A stretch of 54,206 nt of DNA, taken from NCBI GenBank assembly GCA_021432635.1, contig MU270150.1:1-54206 (forward strand), in the 5' to 3' direction. How positions within the stretch are numbered: position 1 is the stretch's first letter; each line of letters begins with the position of its first letter. A program made the position numbers and the translations under genes. Under the pieces are notes generated by a model. That model was given only the letters and a program-made list of their open reading frames with translations. It was not told the DNA's origin and ran no database searches. This stretch comes from Thozetella sp. PMI_491. Its lineage: Eukaryota > Ascomycota > Sordariomycetes > Chaetosphaeriales > Chaetosphaeriaceae. This document shows, piece by piece, positions 24,701-34,610 of the stretch.

Positions 24701-26964
24701 GCGTCGGAGAGGAGAGCGGCCAGACGCTGGTGAACGAGCCGGATGCCATCGCTAACGACCCGAAGCCGAAAAAGAAGACGCCGAAGAAGCAAGATGCCAT
24801 GGAGGAGACCAAGTCCACCGGCGCTGTCAAGTGGCCGGTCTTGAAGCTCTACCTTGGATCTATGGGATCGTGGTGGTTTTGGGTCGTTGCCTGTCTTGTG
24901 TTTGGGCTGCAGCAGCTCAGCGGTGTTGCTTCTAACGTCTGGATCAAGGAATGGGCCAATCAATACACTGAAGAAGTCGCTGCTATGCAGTACCCGGTCC
25001 ACGGCTATAGTGCCAACAGCTATGCTTCGGGCGAGTACCAGAACATTCAGAATCCATCCTTCATCGCTTCCGTCGGCCGTCTAGGAGGGAACAGCAGCAC
25101 CGTGCGAACGACGTCTGTCTCTGAAGTTAACGTCACCTACTACCTCTTCGTGCTCGCGCTTATTGGTCTCGCTGGGTCGCTGGCAGCGTTTGTCCGTGAC
25201 CTTTGGATCTTCCTCGGCTCTTTGTCGGCCTCTTGGAAGATTCACAACCGTCTCATGGGTGCTGTGGCTGGCGCTCAGTTCAAGTTCTTCGACGTCACTC
25301 CGCTGGGGCAGATGATGAACCGATTTAGCAAGGACCTCGAGGCGGTGGACCAGGAGGTCGCCCCGATTGCTATCGGTGTCATGAGTTGCGCGCTGGGCAT
25401 CGTGGTGACCATTGTGCTGATTGCCGCCATCACCCCTGGGTTCCTGATCGCGGGTCTGTTCATCACCCTGGCCTATGTCTTCTTGGGCCAGTTCTATCTG
25501 CATAGTTCGCGGGATCTGAAGCGCCTCGAGTCCGTTAACCGAAGCCCCCTGTTCCAGCAGTTCGGCGAGACCCTGAACGGCGTAACCACGATCCGCGCCT
25601 ACAGTGACGAACGCCGCTTCATCCGAGACAATCTCCAGCGGATCAACGCCCAGATTCGCCCTTTCATATATCTGTGGGCTACTAACAGATGGCTCAATTT
25701 CCGGACGGACGTGCTGGGCGACCTGGTAGCCTTTTTTGCTGGCGTCTTCGTTATCATGAGTCTGGGCAAGATCGACGCTGGATCAGCCGGTATCTCCCTA
25801 AGCTACGCCATTGGTTTCGCTGACAATATTCTCTGGCTGGTGCGCCTGTACGCGATGAACGAACAGAACATGAACTCGGTCGAGCGCATCAAGGAGTATC
25901 TGGACGTGGAGCAGGAAGCCGCTGCGATTGTGGAGAAGAGCCGCGTGCCACAGGACTGGCCCGCCCAGGGTTCAGTAGAGTTCGTGAATTACACCACGCG
26001 GTACCGTAAGGAGCTCGACCCCGTCCTGCGGAACCTGTCCTTCAAGATCAACGCGCGCGAGAAGGTCGGCATTGTTGGCCGCACCGGCGCAGGCAAGAGC
26101 TCGCTCGCGTTGGCTATCTTCCGTGCCCTGGAAGCCGAGGAGGGCAAGATCATCATCGACGACATCGAAATCGGCCAAATCGGCCTCCGCGACCTGCGCG
26201 AGGCCATCACGATCGTGCCGCAGGAGCCCACCCTCTTCATGGGTACCATACGCACCAACCTCGACCCATTCGATCTCTACACCGACGAGCAGATCTTTGC
26301 CGCCCTGCGTCGTGTGCAGCTCATTGGCCCTGATGAGTCGACTACGGCGCCTCCCACTCCCATGATCCCTTCCACTCCCACCATCGCGTTCCCTGAAGAG
26401 GAAGGCGCCGACGGAACTCGTCCGTCCTCTGCCACCAACAAGAACGTATTCCTCAACCTGTCATCCCCCGTCACCGAGTCTGGAAACAACCTGTCCCAAG
26501 GTCAGAGACAGCTCCTATGCTTGGCTCGCGCCATGCTCAAGGAACCCAACGTGCTCGTGATGGACGAAGCTACCGCCTCCATTGATTACGCGACCGATGC
26601 AAAGATCCAGGAAACGATCCGGGAGCTTACCAGTACAATCATCACTATCGCCCACCGCCTCCAAACCATCGTCGACTACGACAAGGTTCTCGTCCTCGAC
26701 AAGGGGAGCCTCGTCGAGTACGGCCATCCCTGGGAGCTTCTGCGCAAGAAGGAAGGCACCTTCCGCGCCATGTGCGACGCCAGCGGCGAGTACGACGTGC
26801 TTGCCAAGGCGGCTAAGAAGGCCTGGCTGGCCAGTCGCCTGGTAGATGACGGAGACGAGGAGGACGAGGAGTCGCAGACGGCTGCTGCCTCGGAAGAGGC
26901 CGAGGCCGGCGGAGAGACTGCGGCACCGAAGACCACCGAAGGAAGTGAAGACCGGCAATCATAG
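21746..26964 (+). CDS. ABCC/MRP-type full-length ABC transporter (Ybt1/Vmr1-like)
   Basis: Two exons are inferred, 21746-21813 and 21894-26964, joined in phase 2 to give 1712 residues. The 80-nt intron has branch GCTAAC, and the join yields CFQQDYLKILLP, a conserved-looking start. The protein has an N-terminal membrane domain, TMD1, NBD1, TMD2 and NBD2. NBD1 shows Walker A GPTGSGKT at about residue 734, LSGGQ at 841 and a Walker B ending in DD rather than DE. NBD2 shows Walker A GRTGAGKS at about 1418, LSQGQ at 1556 and Walker B VLVMDEA. This asymmetric catalytic pattern fits the ABCC class. Such pumps export organic anions, bile-acid-like compounds or glutathione conjugates, often at the vacuole. 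A charged Lys/Gly/Ala-rich insert lies in TMD1 (about residues 385-440), and a Thr/Pro-rich insert precedes the NBD2 signature. The substrate is unknown. Confidence 0.95.
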
Positions 26965-27974
26965 TATGGAACCGTGCTCGGCGAGAAAATAGCAGGTAAT
27001 GATGGGAGCCGATGGGAGTGGCGCGTGGCCGGTGCATAGACGCGCTCCCGAGTGAGTTTGGCAGGGCAAAAGCAAGTATCTCACCCTTGTTTTACCTTCT
27101 TGTCCCTATTGTGTCCCTCCATCTATAGGCGTTTGGACGGGCTTTTGTACACTGGATCGAGGTCTCCTTACTGGCCTTGTGTATTCATTCATACCAGCAG
27201 AGTGTAGGCGGATATGGCTATCCACTTTTCCTATTGTTACTACGGATTAAATAAAACATGTTTATTGTCTAATCGCTCTCACCGTGCTCCCGCGAAATGG
27301 CTGGATGCTTGCGGGCCCAATAGCGTGCTCACGAGATCCTCAATGAGTGAGACCCGACTGTGCGAGACCCAGTTATGAGACCCAGTATCCCGTGCCAGAT
27401 TTGCCACTTCTGTTGGGTATTCGAAAATGTGGTGCGGCGCTATGCCGAAGCGGCTCTTCCCGCTAGCCTAGGGGCGAAAAGGGGTGACTAGAAATTGCTT
27501 GTCAATGCATTGTCGATAGTAGATCCCTTAGGCTCCTACAGCCGCGACTGGCTAGCTCTGAACAGGAGACACGCGTATAGAATATTGGCAGGCCACCACT
27601 GCATTCCGACCTCAGTCGGCCGCAGTTTTCAATACGATCGATGCAAGACAACGGTGGGTGGGTTTATGTATCTTATTGATGTCAAGCAAATACCACGGCC
27701 AAAGCGTTGACAGACGACCGACCAACAGATGCATGCAATCCCTAGCCCACCAGTCCCTTGATCGCTTTTGTGAGAGCCCTCCCTCGCATTTGCTTTTTTG
27801 GCTTTGGCCTGCGTTTTTTGCTTGGTATTATACACGGCGGCTGTAGTCCGTTCATTCTTCGGCCAACCCGCGCCTCCCAGAAAACGGAATCAACATAGAG
27901 AAGTTGAGGAGTAGGATTCAAATCTATCCCGGGCAAGAGATAGCCCGGCGTCTCTACCCTCTGATTGGGTCTCT
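26965..27974. other. Intergenic region between convergent ABC transporter and SEC61 genes
   Basis: About 1 kb of 3' flanking sequence of both genes. An AATAAA-type polyadenylation element can be read at 27247-27255 on the plus strand. No coding frame or RNA gene is recognised. Confidence 0.5.
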
Positions 27975-29623
27975 TTAGCCCATGATCATGCCCTTCATGC
28001 CGGCGAGGTCGCCCTCCTTGGCCGCAATCTCGAAGTAGCCGTAGATGATGCTGTAGAGAGAACGTTAGCACGATTTGCATAGAAATTGGGCAGAGGACCG
28101 GGGGGTTGCTTACGTGACAGCCAGGAGGGTACCAGTGCCAGAGCCCAGGGCTCCCATCAAGTCGCTGGCGACCGACAGAGCACCAATGCAGGCACCGCCG
28201 AAGGCGGCAGCGGTGGGGATGATGCGCTTGAGCTCCCTGTACATGCTCTGGTCACGGTGACCAGCCATGACGAGACCCTGGTCCTTGAGCTGCTTAGCAA
28301 CGTCGCGAGGGCTGGAGCCAGACACCTCAATCCAGGTCTTAGAGAAGACAGCACAGGCAGTGAGCATGTAGGCGATGTAGACGGCGGTGTGGATGGGGTC
28401 GACCAGAGCGTCCTTGAAGTTGAGCGGGGGCGACATGTAGTAGACGAGACCCGAGACGGCCGACAGCTGCGAGGAGCCATCCTTGGCCTCCCAGACACCG
28501 AAGAGGCGGACGAGGAGGTTCTCCGAGAAGCGCGAGTACAGCATCTGGCTGATCAGGAAGATGTTGGACGACAGGGCAGACTGGAGCATGATGGGCATGT
28601 TGGAGGTGTAGAAGAGGCGGACGGGGTACGAGCCGCGGGCACCACGCTGGCGCGACGACTTGACGGGGATCTCGACGCGGAAACCCTGGAGGTAGATGAC
28701 GGCGGCGAAGACGATGAGGGTGGCCAGCAGGTTCATGATGTTGGGGAGGTTCTGGCGGTAGAAAGCCTCCTGGAGGGCGCGCTGCTTGTCGGGCCAGGTC
28801 ATGAGCAGGTGGAACAGGGCGATGACGGCACCCTCATACTCGGGGCCACGGCCGGTGTTGATCGAGGTGGGGGAGAAGGCCTTCCACATGATGGACTCGC
28901 AGATGTTGGTGGCAATGAAGAGCGAAATACCGCTGCCGAGACCGTAGCCCTTCTGGAGGAGCTCGTCAAGCAGAATGACAATCATGCCGGCCACAACGAG
29001 CTGCAGGATCAGGAGGAAGACAATGCCGGCACCAAGGTCGCTCGGGGGGCCATAGAGGCCGGTGAAGACGTAGACGGTAGCGGTTCCGACGGACAAAATC
29101 AGGGCGAAGAGCTTCTGGGCGGTCTGATACAGCTCGCGATCCGACTTGAGGTCGAGGTTGACATCGATCATGTGGGTACCGGCCAGGAGCTGGAAGACCA
29201 TGCCCGACGAGATGATGGGAGTGATACCCAACTCCATCAGGGTTCCACGATTACTCGCCATCATCATGCGCAGCCAGTAGAGCGGGTCCGACGTGTCAGA
29301 GGACACGATGCCGTACAGGGGCATCTGGCTCATGACCAGGAAGATGAGGAGGGTGAGGCCCGTCCACATCAGCTTCTGGTTGAAGGGGATCTTGGTCTCC
29401 GGCTGCTGAACCTCGGGGAGGAACGGCACGAAGGGCTTGACGAGGTCGAGAAAGCGTACTGGAGCACGGCCGGGTCAGCGCGCGGTCCAATTGAGGCCAT
29501 GGCGGCCGAGAATTGGCGGTTGGGAAGCTCCCCGAGAGGCACGAGAGCTTCTCGGCACGAAGGGGGGGGGTGTTTGCGACGCGATGCACGCGAGACGGGG
29601 GGAGTAGACTTACGAGAACTCAT
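27975..29623 (-). CDS. SEC61: Sec61 alpha subunit of the ER protein translocon
   Basis: Three exons are inferred, 29623-29614, 29458-28114 and 28050-27975, encoding 476 residues, the expected length of eukaryotic Sec61 alpha. Exon 1 holds only three and a third codons (MSS plus one base) and joins to make [13 protein letters not shown]. The introns are 155 nt (branch GCTGAC) and 63 nt (branch GCTAAC). The ten-helix pore family is obvious from [12 protein letters not shown], the plug-region [16 protein letters not shown], the helix 5/6 block and the C-terminal [17 protein letters not shown]. The protein forms the channel through which nascent chains enter the ER lumen or membrane. It is divergent from MOD5, sharing about 570 bp. 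Identification is essentially certain; the tiny first exon is supported by conservation of the joined N-terminus. Confidence 0.97.
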
Positions 29624-30194
29624 CGTGGGCGATTATTCTAATGAAAAACTCCTAAAGGCAGGTCATGCAAGGAAAAGAGGCGAGAATGGAATCGAGCAAG
29701 AGCTGCTCATAAGGGGAGGAGGGAAAAGGGGCCGGTTGTCGACACGTTATGGGGAGTGGGAGAAAGAATCGGATGGAAAAAGGGTCCCCTGGAAGAACAG
29801 ATCTGGCTTCAAAAAGCCCCAAACTGTGATGTGTCCAAATTTCACTGGAGCTCCACGTGACATCCTCCACATCTGGATCTAGACTGCTAGATTGGAGCTT
29901 CCTCCCAGGGCTGCGTGAAATTTGGGGGGGCAGGCAAAGTGGGGCCCTTCCCGCATCCCTTTCTTCCTCCCCGGGTCGAAGGTGGAGCTAGGGCCGGGCA
30001 CACGTGTGTGTGACTGTGTGTAGCTTATTGCCTTAGGTGGAAGCTTGGCTAAAATTCGGGAAGCAATACAGGCACAACAGCAGCTTTGCCTACCTTTACC
30101 TAGAAACTTTGTCGCTGCAAGCCGCCTTCGGGCAGCCATGACGAGCACGACGAAGCCCTAGCAACCCCACCCACCTTGTCGACGCGCCCACCGG
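29624..30194. promoter_or_regulatory. Shared divergent promoter region, SEC61 / MOD5
   Basis: The two start codons are 571 bp apart and point away from each other, so both promoters must lie here or overlap the first exons. A short GT-rich stretch occurs at 30003-30022. No clear TATA box is seen, as expected for housekeeping genes. A short frame beginning at 30138 on the plus strand (ATG followed by a stop after seven codons) could be an upstream ORF of MOD5 if the transcript starts before it. Confidence 0.5.
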
Positions 30195-31681
30195 ATGAAG
30201 GGCGGCGCCGGCGTATTGCGGCAGCGTCTGACAGCCATGGCGCAAACGCTCCGGCCGCCCTCGGAGCCTTTGGTGGTCGTATTTGGCGCGACGGGCACGG
30301 GCAAGTCCGATGTAAGTCCTCGCCCGCCCCGGGAGAAACCCTGCCGGCGCCGGCGCCGCGCTGACCAGATCAGCTCGCAGTCGACCTAGCGACGCGCTTC
30401 GATGGCGAGATCATCAACGCCGACGCCATGCAGATGTACAAAGGCCTGCCCATCATCACCAACAAGATCTCACTCGAGGAGCAGCGCGGCATCCCCCACC
30501 ACCTCTTCGACAGCATCGGCCTAGAAGAGGAACCGTGGTTCGTAGGCCACTTCCAGCACGAGGCGAGCCGCACCATACGCGAGATCCGCAGCAGGGGGAA
30601 GCTCCCGATCGTGGTCGGCGGCACCCACTACTACACCACCGGCCTCCTGTTCGAGGACCGGCTAGTTCAAGAAGGTCCGTCTTGCCCCGCGCTCGGCGAG
30701 CCTGACGAGAACACGGGCGGCGAGCACCCCATGCTCGAGGCCTCGCCCGAGGAGATGCTAGCCAAGCTGCGCGAGGTGGACCCGGTCATGGCCGAGAAGT
30801 GGCACCCTAGGGATGCCCGCAAGATACGCCGGTCGCTGGAGATCTTCTACAGAACGGGCCGCCCAGCGTCCGAGATCTATGCCGAGCAAGAGAGCAAGCG
30901 GGAGGCCAAGCGGTCGACCGATGACGTTCTCCCGAGCCCCTGGGATGCACTGCTCTTCTGGGTCCACACGGACCGGGAGATCCTCGTGGAGCGCCTGGAC
31001 AGACGCGTAGACAAGATGCTCCAGAAGGGACTCTTAGACGAGGTCCAGAGCCTCCGCAATTATGCCCAAGACCAGGCAGCCTCGGGTAGCCACATTGAGC
31101 ACTCCAAGGGCATCTGGCAGTCCATTGGTTTCTCCCAGTTTGAGCCCTATCTGGCGGCGCTTGCCAAAACTCCCGACGCCCCCGAACTGGACAGCCTCAG
31201 GAAGAAGGGGGTAGAGGATACGCAGACCGCGACGCGTCGCTATGCGCAGAGCCAGATTAAGTGGATCTCGAAGAAGCTCATCCCTCCTCTGCGCGAGGCG
31301 GACCAGTTCGAGAGCCTCTACCTCCTGGATAGCTCCAATGTCGAGCGGTTCCAGGAAGACGTGCTCAATGTTGCCGCGGGCCTGACCAAGCAGTTCCTCG
31401 CCGGCGAGCAATTGCCGCCCGCGCAGGACCTCTCGGAGACGGCCCGGAGGATCCTGGCCTCGGCCGTCGAGAGGGGCGACCGCAAGGAAACGCCTTGCAA
31501 GAGGACTTGCGAGATCTGTGACACGACAGTGGTGACAGAAGAGGCGTGGGACAGGCACATACGAGGCTCAGCCCATAAACGCGTCATCAAGAGACGGAAA
31601 AGGACAGCGTTGGTGCCTGTCGGCCAACCTGAAGAGCCATGGCCAGCGGCCGAGGCTCCCGGCGTAGAGTTGCCGCCATAA
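30195..31681 (+). CDS. MOD5: tRNA dimethylallyltransferase (isopentenyltransferase) with C-terminal zinc finger
   Basis: Two exons are inferred, 30195-30311 and 30374-31681 (phase 0, intron branch GCTGAC), encoding 474 residues. The enzyme transfers the dimethylallyl group from DMAPP to A37 of tRNAs that read UNN codons. The P-loop GATGTGKS is at residues 31-38, followed by INADAMQMYKGLPI, GGTHYYTTGLLFED and the TATRRYAQSQIKWI tRNA-binding block. A U1-like C2H2 finger lies at the end with C418, C421, H434 and H440, as in eukaryotic members. Two in-frame AUGs precede the P-loop: M1 (30195) and M15 (30237). The 14 extra residues contain three basic and no acidic residues, so the long form may enter mitochondria and the short form stay in cytosol/nucleus, as known for yeast Mod5. 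The gene is divergent from SEC61. Confidence 0.95.
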
Positions 31682-33944
31682 TTGAATATCATTTCAATAC
31701 CCATTGTGCTACTCCTTCCACCTGTGTGCTTGCATCCATCTCTTCCCTTCGTCTTCCCCCACCGGGGTGTGGACGATAAGCCACCAAGGGGAGTATTTCG
31801 GTCAAGAGCAATTGCTATATTGCCATTACTCGCTCGGTTCGTCGCCCGTGTCTCGCGGTGGTTCTATTGCGGCGGGTGTCTTCTGTGTTGAGTAGCGGCT
31901 CGCCGACTTTCTGGCTCCGGTACCAGCCATTTTCGCCCCAGGGGGCTTGAGGTCTTCCTCGGACGCAAGCCCTAAAAGAAGCGCGACCTGCAGCAGTGGC
32001 GTTACCGAGAGGATGGCGGGGTGTGTGTTGATGTGGCACCTATTGGGGGGGTCAGGGGGGGAGGGGGGAGGGGGGCTGTTGGGACTGTCCCATCTCTATT
32101 AGGATCGTCTCAGCTCGGAATGCTGTGACTCCCTCGTGCTCGTGCAAGCTGCTGCAAGCTGCTGCATTCAAAGTGGAGGCCCGGCGGCATGGTGGTGCCA
32201 CCGAATCCCGGATTGCGGCTCCCGATGCATAACTCCTCCGGCTCCTGGTTTGGCATTTTGCTCTGGCGTAGTAGGCATACGGCTCGCCCGGGACGATGAC
32301 ATCCGTGTTGATGTCATTCACGATGTAGAAGGTGGTGCAGTTCTCGCGGAAGGGAAAGAGGTCGTTGTCGTCGTCGTCGTCGTTGTTGTCTGGTGTGCCG
32401 CAGCGCTGACCCAGGCCTCGTCAATGCAGAGCGCTTAGCCATGCTCGGCAGCCCATTTTGCTTGCTAGCAATGATCTATACAGGCCCGGACGTCATATAC
32501 TAGAACTGCAGGACGCTCGTGCCAACGACCCGCCGGATGTGAGCGATGACTCTCGCAACTAAGCTCACGCGGGTCGGGACGTTGTTTCTCGGCAGATGGC
32601 TCGATGTAGCAGTACTTCTAGGTGTCGGTCTAATTAATTGGCTCTTACTCCTGCCGTACCCGTCCGTTCCCGTCCCGGTCAAAGCCCACTGTTAAGAACT
32701 ACTTTCCCATGGCAGTGGTTGCATCCCCGCGGCGTACGCTAATGACTTCATAGCTCTCTGATGGCAGGCAGGCGTTATGCAGGCAGGTGCGGGAATCGCC
32801 ATATCCGGCCACACCGAGTATTGTTATGTGGTCTCTCGCTTCGGCCCCAAAAGGGGCCGCTAGGGTGGGTCTCGGGGCCGAGCTATGGAGGGACACTAGG
32901 ATCTAGAATGTATCGCTCGAGTTCTTGCCCTACGAGGGATCTTGAGCTACAAGCGAAGATGCGCATCGTACCGCGGGAGATTGCCAAGTAGCAGTCGACG
33001 CGCAACTTGTGTGGCTGGCGCATCTTGGCTACGGGCGCCTCGGCGCCAGCACATGGTTTTGCAATCTAGGTATCCGAGTCCCTGGAGCTGCGAGAGGCAG
33101 CCAATAATTAACCCATTGCAGCATCTGCCGGCCGCTTCGACCCCTGCAATAGGAAAACAATACAGGGTGGTGCCGGTCGGCGCCGGGATAAAAAATAAGG
33201 CAACGGTCGGGTGACGGTGAGCTGCATATCGTTTGGTTGTTATGCAGAATCTAGGCTCGGGGCTCGGCCTAAGCGGCCGCCGGGCGCCGATGCCGAATGG
33301 TCACTCGGAGATGCTAGCGGGTTTAACAGTTTACCAGCGGTGTTATACCTGCCTCGGGGCTGCAAACGTCTCGGCGCTAGGAATATTTCTAGAACAAGTC
33401 AGTGGGGGGGGGACAACCAGTAAGGACAGTGCAGGACAAGGGCACTGCAAGTCCTGATGTCACCCTCCGCCTAACAAACCCAAAGCAGGAACATTGTTAG
33501 GGCGCTACTGCACCCAATACTGACCGTATATGAGTCATGGTGAATAATTACCGCAGCCGAATGGGCCAATCCTGCTCTGACATTTTCAAGCTGCGGTCCA
33601 CTGTATCCTCGATCTACCCTGCGTTCTGTGCCGCATCTTCGTCCCAAGAGGAGCGGCTGCGCCTTATAGCATGTTGACATCTGGGTGCGATACCAACACA
33701 GCCCGGTCTATAATAGCCAAAGGGGGGGGCGAATTCGAAGCCTTAGACGAACGAGTTCGTGAGAAGTTGGAACGTCTGAAGCCCGTTGAGACCAGCCAAC
33801 ATGGATTGGCCAAATCACACTGTATGCATGTACAGACAGACGTCGACGTAGTAGCACTGTCTGGGACAGAGGGGGGTCCCGTCAATCCCGCTTACAAATT
33901 GAAGATATAGAAAGGTCTTCTGACCCGCCTAGGCTGCGGAGAAG
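31682..33944. other. 2.3-kb intergenic region
   Basis: This separates the convergent MOD5 and GNAT genes. It contains a strongly G-rich run at 32045-32076, a trinucleotide microsatellite of GTC/GTT units at 32361-32390, and, on the minus strand next to it, a short protein-like stretch at about 32230-32400 that may be a gene remnant. The remainder shows no recognisable frame or RNA gene. Confidence 0.5.
32361..32390. repeat. Trinucleotide microsatellite (GTC/GTT)n
   Basis: About ten consecutive trinucleotides of GTC and GTT. On the minus strand they would read as a run of Asp and Asn, adjoining the protein-like stretch described separately, so the repeat could once have been an acidic coding tract. 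Confidence 0.8.
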
Positions 33945-34610
33945 TTAGGAAGTTTGCAAAAGTCTAAAACCGAGCAGTACGACCTTAACGGCCGGGTTCC
34001 TCAAATCCGGTTCCTCGTGCGCGAGGAAGTTCTCGAATCCGCACTTCTCGAGGACCCTCTGGCTGCCCACGTTATCCCCAGTCGTGAAGGCAGTTATCTG
34101 CTCGCGCTCCGCTCCGCCTCTAGTGGTCAAAGTCCGCGGGTCAACGAACACCTCCGCCTCGGCCCGCGGAAGTCCGCCCCATATGTCCAGCCATGCGTGG
34201 AGAAACTCGGTGGCGAGTCCCTGGCCCCAAAAGTCCTTGCGGAACATGTAGCTGATGGCGGGCCATCCGTATATGGAGTCGAGCTTGTGGCAGCCGCCCA
34301 TGCCGATCATCTCGCCCGTTGCCTTGAGGCAGATGGCGAAGTTGAAGTTTGTCTGATCGTTTGGCGGGAGGTACGGGTCGAGCTTGGGCTTGGTCTCATG
34401 TATGTCTCTGTCAGGTCTTCCCTGCGGATTGGTTGCCATTACCTCGGGTTCTGCGCGCATGGCGTGCAAGCCCTGGAGGTCTTCAGGCACAAGCGCCCGG
34501 ATTACCAAGCGATCTGTCGTGACCGTAGGCCGGATGGCGTTCGCTGGCAAGGGGCGGGCAGGCAAGGTGGTCTTGACTGATACCCATTGCGACCTGGGCA
34601 GCGACGTCAT
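33945..34610 (-). CDS. GNAT-family N-acetyltransferase (RimJ/RimL-like)
   Basis: A single exon encodes 221 residues from the ATG at 34608-34610. The frame remains open upstream to a GTG at 34652, but the ATG has a good context (A/G-rich leader, GCC before it) and starts a plausible protein. The fold is recognised from TDRLVIRALVPEDLQGL at the N-terminus, the β-strand block EMIGMGGCHKLDS, the acetyl-CoA-binding motif A region ISYMFRKDFWGQGLATEFL, and the GSQRVLEKCGFENF block near the end, where neighbouring-strand residues of GNAT enzymes lie. Members acetylate amino groups of proteins or small molecules using acetyl-CoA. The acceptor cannot be predicted. The gene stands alone between MOD5 and the Zn2Cys6 regulator. 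Confidence 0.88.
   Translation of the reverse strand: MTSLPRSQWVSVKTTLPARPLPANAIRPTVTTDRLVIRALVPEDLQGLHAMRAEPEVMATNPQGRPDRDIHETKPKLDPYLPPNDQTNFNFAICLKATGEMIGMGGCHKLDSIYGWPAISYMFRKDFWGQGLATEFLHAWLDIWGGLPRAEAEVFVDPRTLTTRGGAEREQITAFTTGDNVGSQRVLEKCGFENFLAHEEPDLRNPAVKVVLLGFRLLQTS

Noticed and set aside
23866..25002. A 378-codon minus-strand frame inside the ABC transporter
   Set aside because: Antisense to NBD1 and TMD2 coding sequence; no independent features.
28086..29882. A 598-codon open frame on the plus strand opposite SEC61
   Set aside because: It is the antisense shadow of a strongly codon-biased gene; it is Asp/Glu/Val/Gly-rich without any domain and overlaps the SEC61 exons almost exactly.
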